Origin: Hanleya hanleyi
Taxonomy: Eukaryota > Mollusca > Polyplacophora > Lepidopleurida > Hanleyidae
DNA length: 64,000 nt
Assembly: GCA_036873755.1 (NCBI GenBank)
Contig: JAVTVY010017411.1
Span: 1-64,000, forward strand
Reading direction: 5' to 3'
The notes below the pieces were generated by a model, which did not search any database, was not told where the DNA came from, and saw only the letters and a list, made by a program, of their open reading frames with translations. Each line of letters begins with the position of its first letter. The first letter of the stretch is position 1. A program made the translations under genes and the position numbers. Below, one piece after another: positions 11,437 through 23,400 of the stretch.

Positions 11437-14400
11437 GTATGTAGAAACAGACTACACACGATTTCTATGATGGCCGAGAAGGGTAATCTTGGGTTAAGCA
11501 TTAGAATATGAAATCCAAAAGGCTAAGATGCGAAGGTACGATGTGAAGATGCGAAGTTACGATGCGAAGATGCGAAGATGAAAAAAGGCGAAGATGCGAA
11601 GATGTTTCGCTTCGTAACTTCGCGCTTCGCATCGTAACTTCGCATCTTCGCATCGCAACTTCGCATCTTCGCATCGTAACTTCGCATCTTCGTGCTTCGC
11701 ATCTTTGCATTGTAACTTCGCGTCTTCGCCATGGTATACCATGGTACAAAATAATTACAGGCATCCGGTAAATACGAATTATGGCAGGCTTGGCATTTAT
11801 ATCACGGTACAAAATAATTACAGGCATCCTGTAAATACGAGTTATGGCATGCTTGGCATTTTATACCATGGTATATATTATTTACAGGCATCCTTTAAAT
11901 GACGAATTGTGGTAGGGATGGCCAACCATACTTGCCGGACTGCTGTGATTCTGCTCGAAAGGTCATGAAACTTCACAAGAATAGATATGGAATCAGTGAG
12001 GGTGCGAGCGTATAACCAAAATATTAAAATAGGCATTGAAAGGCTCATTGGGGTACAGGAACCTTGTCATCGAAATGTTAGAAACTCTGTTGGGATAGCT
12101 ATGTGGCTAGAGACGGGAACCTATATATATAAGCGAAACAAATTATCAGGGCCTTCAGTGCCCCTTGGAACATGAAATGAACTTAACATTTCCTGTAATG
12201 AATGCGTACGTTTATCCGTTCATATAATTGGAAGGATACCAGGACGGTTTCGGAGGCAGAGCCCATGGTAGAGGATACAGTATACTATGGCAAGCCGTTT
12301 CAGTATTTAATCGGTTATTCCACATGTTGAAAACTTTTGCACATATGTCAAAAAGTTTTTAACATATGTATAAAACTTTTCAACATATGTGTAAAAGTGC
12401 GAATTTATTCCACATATGTGTAAAAGTTTTATACATATGTTAAAAACTTTTTGACATATGTGCAAAAGTTTTCAACATATGTGGAATAGTTAATTTATTT
12501 AACATATGTCTAAAACTTTTCAACATATGTGTAAAACTTTTACACATATGTCTAAAACTTTTACACATATGTCTAAAAGTTGTCGACATATGTTGAAAAA
12601 AAGGTTTTTGCACATATGTCTAAAACTTTTACACATATGTATAAAACTTTTCAACATAAGTGAAATAGTTATTTTATTTCACATATGTGCAAAACTTTTC
12701 CACATATGTCTAAAAGTAGCGACCCCTGCCGTAGGCATCGACTGCTCCCTGGTCTCATTTTGGCGCCTTTTCCTCCTGCAAACAAACGAACAATCTTTCC
12801 ACAACGATAATATATTCAGTAAGGTTGACCTTGAAATGGCTGTAAGAGACTTGAGTTCGTGTGTTTATTTATCTGTGACCCAGCTGATTATGGTTACTCC
12901 TACACTACCGTATTTCGATCCTGTATGTCAAATGTCTTGTTAATTCAGGCTTTGTTCCTACCCCAACCCCGTTATCCTCGTTCGTTTGAAGTTTGCATGG
13001 ACCCACCGTACTCTGTACCACATTTAGCTACCGCACACAGGGGCTTGTTGTTGGTAATAATTTAGGATCTTAATTTTCATATATACTCTCCTCGTACTCA
13101 TATTTATGGAGTAGGATGAGAGTATATAAGAATATAATATCATAATTAATAACTGACCAACAACAAGCCCCTGTGCTATACCGCAGTTTGTACGATCTGT
13201 GTTAGCTACAGGAGTAGAGGTGCGTTTAAGGAAGATAGTCATGTATGGACCTTGAATCTAAGATAATATAATACTATTATTATTATTATAAGCTTCCGTG
13301 TCCTCACTGTAGTTTCACATGTCTCGCATAGTCGAAAAACAACCCCCGAAGAGACAGCGCCATTTTGAAATGGTCGTTAGATAACAAACATTCACGAGAG
13401 ATTATACCACAGGGAGCAGTCCATTTCCTTTCCATTAACTCTCCTGGAATTTATTTAACATATGTACAAAACTTTTGCACATATGTGGAAAAACACTTTA
13501 TTTGACATATGTGTAAAAGTTTTGCACATATGTATAAAACTTTTCAACATATGTGAAATAGTTAATTTATTTTACATATGTGTAAAACTTTTCCACATAT
13601 GTGTAAAACTTTTCAACATATGTGTAAAACTTTTGCACATATGTCTAAAAACTGTTTTTTAAACATATGTGGAATTCTTTTGTACATATGTGCAAAAGTT
13701 TTCAACATATGTGGAATAACCGATTAAATACTGAAACGGCTTGCCATAGTATACTGCCCATAGATACATTGACATCGTCACTGAAACACACAGTAGTAGA
13801 GATCCAAACACGACATTACATTTAAAGCAGCTGATAAGCTAAATCGGACTGCAGTGATAAAGTGGAGCCGCGTTTTTGACAGCCAAGTCCATGAAATTGT
13901 ATGTCCAGGTTAAATGGATGAGATTAAATTGCGGTTTGATAGCTAGAACCGTATTTTGGCGATGTCAAAGCTCTTTCCAGATTTAAAACAGAAACTTTGC
14001 ATGACGAATTTGATCACCACGTTACCTGAGCTTTGCATGGCTTGATCTGGATTCCATTTTTAGACCCGCGAACCATGATATAGGTGCGTTTAGTATTCTG
14101 TCCGCAGTGAGCTTCTAGTTCTAATCCAACTCACTGTGAGCATGTTCAACAATTTTTTTGATATATAAAATATGGATATTTGGGGCTTGAATAAGGAAAA
14201 TCCATTAATATCATAGACCAGGCTGATGCCCTGGGAATCTTGTCATATCGTGTAATGTTACGTCATGAAGATTCACGGCTTCTGTTATGAGGATACTTCT
14301 CAGTCTGCATAGTTATACTGTCCGGAAGTGTAGTACTGCCCCTCGAGTTATGTGAGTAGCTATCTAGGGCCAAGAAATAGATTTTTGACAGTCATTGACT

Positions 14401-17400
14401 CATTTGCAACCAGGATTATGTTTTCATTCGGACTAAAACACTGCATCTCAAAAAGAAAAATCAAATTTCAGACCGGTATACGATATTTTATTGTATATTT
14501 TTTATCATTTAGAAAGTGATCGTATAACAGTATTTCCGTTATTTTGGGATAACACTATCTTAGAATAGCACAAATTCTAGTGCTGAAAATTTGGTCGAGT
14601 CCCGTGCAGGATTCGAACCAGCGACCCCAGAGTCAGGCACCTAATGGCCAGCACTGTATGTCGGCGATCTAAACCACTCGGCCAACGGGCCTCCCACAAA
14701 AATAGGAGGTAGCAGACCGGTAGTCTTGAAAGCGAACATACAGGAGTGAGTGAGTGAATAGGGTTTAACGTCGCTTTCAACAGTTTTTCAGCTATATCAC
14801 GACGGGGAAGGGAAGGGAGGGGAGGGGGAGGGGCAGGGGTACCTACTTGTAACAGAGCAGATCTAATGCTGCCATTTTATAGTGCTGTCCCACTGAAATA
14901 TCATGCCGTAAAATAGGAGGTAGCAGACCGGTAGTCTTGATGATCGTAATGGGGTACTGTATGTTCGCTTTCAAGACTACCGGTCTGCTACCTCCTATTT
15001 TTGTGGGAGGCCCGTTGGCCGAGTGGTTTAGATCGCCGACATACAGTGCTGGCGATTAGGTGCCTGACTCTGGGGTCGCTGGTTCGAATCCTGCACGGGA
15101 CTCGACCAAATTTTCAGCACTAGAATTTGTGCTATTCTAAGATAGTGTTATCCCAAAATAACGAAAATACTGTTATACGATCACTTTCTAAATGATAAAA
15201 AATATATCTATTCAGCTTTGGGAGCTGTGTCATTACGATCATCAGAGGGGTACTGTATGTTCGCTTTCAAGACTACCGGTCTGCTACCTCCTATTTTTGT
15301 GGGAGGCCCGTTGGCCGAGTGGTTTAGATCGCCGACATACAGTGCTGGCGATTAGGTGCCTGATTCTGGGGTCGCTGGTTCGAATCCTGCACGGGACTCG
15401 ACCAAATTTTCAGCACTAGAATTTGTGCTATTCTAAGATAGTGTTATCCCAAAATAACGAAAATGCTGTTATACGATCACTTTCTAAATGATAAAAAATA
15501 TATCTATTCAGCTTTGGGAGCCGTGTCATTACGATCATCAGAGGGGTACTGTATGTTCGCTTTCAAGACTATCGGTCTGCTACCTCCTATTTTTGTGGGA
15601 GGCCCGTTGGCCGAGTGGTTTAGATCGCCGACATACAGTGCTGGCTCTGGGGTCGCTGGTTCGAATCCTGCACGGGACTCGACCAAATTTTCAGCACTAG
15701 AATTTGTGCTATTCTAAGATAGTGTTATCCCAAAATAACGAAAATACTGATATTTTATTGGTTGAGATCTTCCACTCGTGGAAACTGGGGGCATGGAGGA
15801 TCAACCAAAATTGCGACTGATAGTGAAATAACAAAAAGGTCCGATAATCATTGCTCCCCAGGCATACGCGCTAAAGGCAAATCCGGAAAAATTCGATTAT
15901 ATAAAACTCGCCACTCGCCGCGCGCTGGTGTTTTTCCGACGCGTGGCGACTGGCGAGTTTTGAAATGTTAATAGGTAAGAACAAACTCGCCGCGTTTTCC
16001 GTCGCGTGGCGAGTTGTTTTGTTTTTCATATTAAAAGATTGCAGAAAGTCGCCAGAGACCTCTCCAATATAGTAATATAGGGAAACTCATATTAAGGGAA
16101 TTGGTACATAAACACAGCGAGAGAGATAACAATTAATCAGTCGCGGCACCAGCTTGTCCGTCTAACAGCACAAACCATATACGTACAATTATATACTGGT
16201 ACGCGAATACGCATCCGCGCAGCAAAGTCCGCTGCCGGCAGATTAAAGATTTAGCTGTCTGTGCTCGCGAATATGCCATACATCATCCATGAACCCATGT
16301 AAGGATTAAAACCCCACAAAATCAGCAAAGCTGTAACGGTACCTTAAAAACGGACAATAGCAAAGAAACACTCGATTGGGTATGCATCTTAGAGGGAGAG
16401 GTATTGTCTTCATCAGAGTAGCTCTGTCTGCCTATCATCGAGGTTATACATGTCCTCCGAAAGGTTATCCCCCTGGTACACATGGGAATGGATCGTGCTC
16501 ATGGAAATTGGGACTATTTTTCTGTATCCTCTGTATACTGACCAATCTGATCACTTGTTTACCGCAACCATGGCGACCGTGACATCAGATTCGAAAACAC
16601 CATAGTTGCCGGACTTGTGGAATATTTGGTGGTTGATAAATACGTACAAAAAAAATATTTTAAATATACCAATTTGAAGAAAAAATAATTATATTCATTA
16701 ATGTCACAATTTCCACAAGCCAAGCAACTTAAAAAATTAAAGTGTGCGGAACGCGGTCTGCTGGGCAAGATGGCCAAGGTTTCGCCTTTGGCTCAAAAAG
16801 AAACCTTGAGGTTGTGAAGATCGGGTAATACATGTTTAGGTATATCTCAGTACCACAAGATAAACCATGAGGAACCAGTCTGTTGTACTGGTACCATCAA
16901 CAACACACTCTTGTATCCTGTCTCCAGTAAGATCGGGCGCATCGGGAGTTGACGATTTCTCTCAGAACTCTCTTGTAAAGCTCTTCCTACTCGTCTGTCT
17001 TTGGAATTCCGAGTGGCTCAGCAGGTGCTGTTGTATCTGATGGACCGTTTGTTGGTAAGAACTCGGTTCTGGTCGAACCAGTGTTCCTTTCAAATGGCGG
17101 ATGAAATGGCATGGTCCCATGGTGCAGGATAAAACAACCAGTCTGTGAAACAAGCGCTTCAATGAAACCATGTCACTAGTCGCTCCATAGGGCTGTTGTA
17201 TAATTCTGTAGGTAGACACCTAGTCACGAGTGCGCATCGGCGCATATTTGCTGTTTCTCTACTACTGATGACGTAGCAGTCACTTGACCTGTCTTCTCTG
17301 GAATCATTCCAATGTCCACGTGCATCTCCAAGGTCCACATGCCACTTGTCGCCTGTATGGGCTGGTGTATGTGTGGTCTATCCAGGGCTCATGTCAGTGC

Positions 17401-20400
17401 AAAATGACGTCAACAGTCTTATTCTACACAACGAGAGCTTCATTTGGACAACCCGCACGACACATTTGGACCCAGCATCCAAATGTGTTGTGGACATTTA
17501 CACCCAGCATCATGGCCCACTTCTCTCCCGAAACTCTCATAATAGCGAGTGTTCATTCTCATGATGACTTCTCCGGTTGAAGGCGCACAACGTCGATAGA
17601 ACTGCAACATCCTACTATTTACTACACAAGAACATGTTCTAGTGTTTCATGTGGGTAAAGACCGCCTTTCCAGATTTTTTGCGAGATTTCCGGATTCCAA
17701 CTCCCAGGTTTTCATGCACCTGCGACCCGGAAGTCACGGGACCGGAAGTGACCCCGAGGGTCCAAGGTTAAAGGTCAACCCAAGGTCCAAGGTACAAGGT
17801 TAACCGTTATGTTCAAGGCCAAATGTCACGCCGCATATCCTCGCCAGCCCATTTCACCCACCTAAGAGATCGGTCCAATCGTCCTTTTATTTTAAAGTTG
17901 GAAATCGTATTTTTCCTACATTTAATATTGTATGAATTTTCTTGTTACATTTCAGACGAGTTTTGCTGGCATATGTCACTCAGATATACATATGCAGGAT
18001 GACGTTGTCGTGTCAGGAGGGGAGCAAAATTTTAAGTTCACCATGGATCCAAATTATAACTTCCCTGTAGTAATGGGTGAGTCATTGGATTCAACGTGCA
18101 CAGTTTCTTATAACTTGAATGAATAACTCCCTTTAGTTTTCATGCACTGTTACTCAAGGAATTATATCATAATTATATGATATTCTAACCCATTTCCCCC
18201 CGTTCCCCGTGTTATCTACTAGATGTTCAACGCCACTTCGAGGAAGAAAGGCCACGTCCTCGATGTCTCTTCCCAGTTTAAGGTCTATATTGTACGAAAT
18301 AGCCTTGTAATAAGTAGTATGATTGACATACTCGATGGATGAATATCTTATGTAGGCTTAATTATTATAAAGAGACAATTTCACGGAAAGTCAATTCCCA
18401 TATTAATGCATATTAGAGGCCTAGGACTTTTGCATTAAACTTGAAATGCTTTATTGCAGGTCATGAAATAGCAGGGGTTGTCCATTCTCTAGGAACAGAG
18501 CCACTCAAAGGTATGTTATCGTCTCGTACCTGCTGATGGCAACAATATATAAAGAGTCGTCTACGTCTAATTATTGGTACCGTATCACATTCCTTGTGCA
18601 CCCTGGATGTATTATGTTGATATAATTTCATAGATAATCCCATTCGATAATGAGTGTGATGATGCTGGCGCGTGTATATAAAAAGTGTGGTTGACCAACT
18701 CTCTCAACGATATGTCATGCCTCAGTTAACTTCAGAAAACAAGGGCTCTGCTTTGTATAATTAACAATTGAAAGAAACATTGGAGGCCACCATCATCCAT
18801 ATCAAATTATTCCTAACAATTCACAAATTATAGTCTCAACTATTTGCATATCTTCCTCAAATTAGATTCGCCAGAATTGGAAATAGGGGATAAAGTCCTG
18901 GTTTATCCTTGGCTTGGATGTTTCACTTCTGACTGTGGCACTTGTAGCAATGGAGAATCACAGATGTGTGCGAAATGGACGAATGGTCTGGGAGTGGGGA
19001 GACCTGGAGGGTAAGATATCATGTAATATCATCGCTATCTTCATTAAGGTTACTTAAATTTCACTCTGTTTTGTCCGAAATAAATGCAGATATCCTCAAT
19101 GTAAGCCCAGGAGGATATAGCCTATATAGAATTGGAAAGTTTCAGATCGTATTTTCAGGAGGTTGACATTTTTTTGCGGTGGAGATCTAAAGAAACCACC
19201 AAATCTAATGATTTCCACTGTAACGTCCTTTGGGGTAATTTCATTTAAAGTCCAAAATTACTCCACATCATCTAAGCATGAGCAGGCTAGATGTGAGCTG
19301 GCTTTGTGTTTCATATCATCTTCTCCTTAGGTTTGTGAAGGGTTGGCCAGACAAGGATCACCAAAAGAAATAGTAACAAAAATACAGAAGTACAGCCTGG
19401 TTTGTCGAATGTTATAACAGTAACCTTTTTGTCGTTCTCTAATGACAGGTTCTCTAATTATGTGTCCGTACCTCGTCGTGATGTCGTCATCAAGGTTCCA
19501 GATGACATCTCTATGGAAATGGCAGCCATGTTGCCCTGCAGTGGCCTGACCGCTTACAACGCCGTGACGACCGCTCAGCCAACCATCGAGAAGCTGACAA
19601 AACTCAATGGTGAGTAACAACCTGAGGAACCTCTCTTATTAGTACGAATTAGCGTCTCTTGTTCACCTGCTTGGTTTGCCTCTGTGAATGTTGAAATTGT
19701 CCGAATGTATATATTAAAAAATTGGGGCCCATCTTGCTTTCAACTCATTACTTTGACGGATGGCCGGACTGATTTTTAGCGTCTTTACATCCAAACCATT
19801 TAAAATACAAATTGGGTTCACAAACTACTTCACAGTCTGTCGTAATGCTGTGTTTCTTATGAACATATTCTATAGGTAAAGCCAGTTTGTTGATTATCGG
19901 TGCTGGTGGTCTAGGGATGTGGGGCATTCAGATTGCACGCGCTGTTCTCCCGAAAACCACGACCATCATCTCGGCCGATATCTCGGTGAGTGGCTGTATA
20001 ATATCGACAATGTGACGAGACACAACACTCTGCACGGGCTTGTAGTATAATGTAGGATATACTGACTCGACTATCAGTAGTAGGAATCCATATTGACAGC
20101 CGTGTTCAGTTCAGTTCAGTAGGTAAATCCCTCCTCTATATAGGAGCACCTCCGTATAGGAGTACATATTAATATACAATCAATTGGAACCACTCAACAT
20201 TTATAGCTCAACTATCGTGCTGTGAAGTGAACATTTATACAATTCTACAATTGGACGAACTACTATCCTGAAAGTGCTGTGATAGTCTAACCATGTGAGC
20301 TTCCTAGCGGTGTATGCGGTGTACTACTGTGAGTGAATTTATATAGCGGTCACTGAAAGACACCCAGGTACTTTATTCCCCAAGTGCCTCCGCTGGCGAA

Positions 20401-23400
20401 GGTCTAGCGTAGCAACTAGTTCCACCATCAGTCCATATTACCCTGGACACCGAATCAGTCCAGCGCCTTGTGAATAGGCGAGTATATATGTAAGCGGTCA
20501 CCGGCGAGGGGCGAACCCACGCCAGCTGTAGCACTCCGGGTCAGAGTCAAACACTCTAACTACTTCGGCCACGACACGCTCACGTCATGTTGAAACTACG
20601 TTCATTCGTGTCCTGTGCCGTAGCGATTTTGAATTCTTTTGTTGGAGTAAATGTCATGTCGTCATCGCATTTTAGGCATAATATCAAGGAAGGTGACTTA
20701 GAGTTGGTCAGTGGCAGAATCAAGGGAATATGCAGTTAATTTCAATCACCCGTCTGGGGTCAAAGGAAGCTCGGGCAGTAGTATATAAAGATGATTACAG
20801 ACCATATTGACCTACTTTTTTGTTCCCCCGGTGGAGGATTGAGGAGGAACTTGATCACGTGACGATCATGTGATCGTTGGGGAAAAACTACCTCCAGCAC
20901 AAGAGAGCTCCAATCTAGGGGGAGGTAACTCTGGGTGACTATAGTTCCGGCAACCTGTAACCTTTGTATTCCTCCGCGGTGATGCGGTCTGGCCGCGGTT
21001 TTGGCGGTGATTCGGTCTCGGGAAAAAGCTTCCGCGGAGAAAAAGTAGTCCCTAGATAAAATGGTCCGATTGGGTCGAGTGAGGTATCAAAGTGAAGCTT
21101 AGGTGAAGGGGCATCTAATGGGCTGGGTGTGGGGTTGAACTATCGGCATTCTGCGCATGCGCGGTGGCCCAAGGGTATGGAAATAGACGTTTTCGGATGT
21201 AGGGGAGCCCCTAATGGTCCAATGGGATCGATTGAGGTATCAAAGTGAAGCATTCGTGAAGGGGCATCTGATGGACTGGGTGTGGGGTTGAAATATCGGC
21301 ATTCTGCGCATGCGCGGTGGCCCAAGGGTATGCAAATAGACGTTTTGGTATCTAGGGGAGCCAATAATGGTCCGATGGAGTTGTATGAGGTATCAAAGTG
21401 AAGCCTAGGTGAAGGGGTATTTGATGGCTGGGTGGGTGCATGTAAAACTTTTCCTGAAAAAAAATAATACGGAACACGGACTTTATCGAAAAACCTGGGA
21501 AAATGCCTATATGGGGTATGGGGGGTATATAGGTCGCCGGGCTTAACGGGGCTTGCCTATCAATAGAGTTATCTCCCCCTAGTTCCAGGGTGGGTGTATG
21601 TAAAAATTTTCCTGAAAAAATACGGAACACGGACTTTATCCTAAATTACGTGAAAATGCCTATAGGACCATCCTGGGAAACCTACTTCTCGACATTTGCG
21701 GTATGGGTTGTGGGGTCTCGTTTTCTTAGTCTCGTCATTTAGAACATGATAGGAAGTGTCCCGGCACGAATCGGTGAATTTTTTGAAAAAGTACGATATA
21801 GCCCCATATAGTCCCATACTGGGGGTATAGGATCAATGTTTGTCCCCCTGGGAAACGTACTTCTATACATTTGCGGTAGGGTTGTGGGGTCTCGTTTTAC
21901 TCGTCTCGTCAAGACAAACATGATAGGAAGTGTCCCGGAGCGAATCGGTGAAATTTTTGAAAAAGTACGATATAGCCCCATATAGTCCCATACTGGGGGT
22001 ATAGGATCAATGTTTGTCCCCCTGGGAAACGTACTTCTATACATTTGCGGTAGGGTTGTTTGGATTTGTTTTTCACGTCTCGTCATTTAGAACACGATAG
22101 GAAGTATCCCGGAGCGAATCGGTGAAATTTTTGAAAAAAGTCACCGAGGCCTGGGTAGGCCCATAGGCCTATACTGCATGGCTATGGGTGTATAGGCCCA
22201 TACGGGGTGGACATGTTGGAGTCTAGGTGAGTCCCTAATGGTCCAATGGGGTCGGTTGAGGTCTTATTTTGAAGCTCTCGTGGAGGAGCACTTGACTACA
22301 CTAATGGTTCGTCGGTGTTCAATAGTCTGCGCATGCGCAGTCTGGGCGTAGTATAGAAAACAGGCATTTTGGGTGCTATGTAGGGGTGTGTTTGGGATAG
22401 AGATGGGCTATTCACGGTTCGAATGGGTCGTGTGAGGTGTCAAAGTGAAGCTTGTGTGGGGTAGAGTCAGAATGGTGTGTTTTTGAATGCAAGTCGCGTT
22501 AATCTGCGCATGCGCAGTTGGTTGTAGTAAGTAAAGTGGCCATTTTGGGGCAGTGAATGAAGGTATTTGGGGTCGAGATGGGCTATTCACGGTTCGAATG
22601 CGTCCTGGAAGGTGTCATCTTGTAGTTCTCGGGGTGTACATACCGATTTGAGGGATGTTCCCGTCATCAGTGACGTCATCGGTACGAGTAGTAGCGAAAG
22701 TGGCCATTTTCGGGCAGTACATGAAGGTATTTGGGGTCGAGATGGGCTATTCACGGTTCGAATGCGTCCTGGAAGGTGTCATCTTGTAGTTCTCGGGGTG
22801 TACATGCCGATTTGAGGGATGTTCCCGTCATCTGTGACGTCATCAGTGACGTCATCGGTACGAGTAGTAGCGAAAGTGGCCATTTTCGGGCAGTACATGA
22901 AGGTATTTGGGGTCGAGATGGGCTATTCACGGTTCGAATGCGTCGTGTGAGGTGTCATCTTGTAGCAACGTCCGCCAACGCCAAGCTCAACGCTTCAACG
23001 CCCTGGTGAATTAGCCCAAAAGCTCTGATTTTCATGGAATTGTCATTAATTCATTGGAAATGCAGTGACACCCGTCAACGCTCATAGTTACGCCTTAACG
23101 CTCTAGCATAACACCATGATATAGACCGGAGAGAGAACAACAACAACAACAAGGATGACACATGAGAGAACAACAAAAACAACAATTTTTTTTTCATATA
23201 GTTTATTTTCCCCTCCATCATAACATACCCACGCTGGGGGAGCCGCGTTGGGTATGTTTACAATTCAAGAAAGACTCTTGTCCAATCAGAGACCGCCATT
23301 TGCATGTCATGTTCGTTCTTGCCCGTTAGATGTATTCTTGTCCAATCAAAAGTCGCCATTTCAGAGAGTTCCGTCTTCGGCCATGTTCGCTCTGAACCGT

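Larger units (their letters stand above)
12278..13756. mobile_element. TIR element with cacatatgt subterminal arrays
   Basis: Terminal inverted repeats of about 50 bp start CAGTATACTATGGCAAGCCG and continue through tttcagtatttaatcggtta. Both ends carry arrays of a roughly 19-21 bp unit, (c)acatatgtctaaaactttt. No transposase frame is visible in the 1.48 kb, so it is a non-autonomous DNA transposon. A smaller foldback is nested at 13,036-13,175. Confidence 0.85.
14940..15740 (+). repeat. About 296 bp tandem repeat carrying tRNA-like sequences
   Basis: Nearly three direct copies of a unit that includes tgtatgttcgctttcaagac, the tRNA-like block and gctattctaagatagtgtta. Copies are over 95% alike by eye, so the expansion is recent. 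The third lacks a short internal stretch (cgattaggtgcctgact). Confidence 0.85.

Noticed and set aside
11501..11827. Several overlapping ORFs of 60-108 codons
   Set aside because: All derive from the inverted gatgcgaa minisatellite and are open on both strands, as expected for a 6-13 bp period.
12506..12943. 145-codon ORF over the acatatgt array
   Set aside because: The protein is low-complexity repeat translation (repeated MSKTFTH) from a short-period array.
15010..15679. Three functional tRNA genes
   Set aside because: A and B boxes are good, but the anticodon arm does not fold and one copy has a deletion between the boxes; local repeat amplification fits better.
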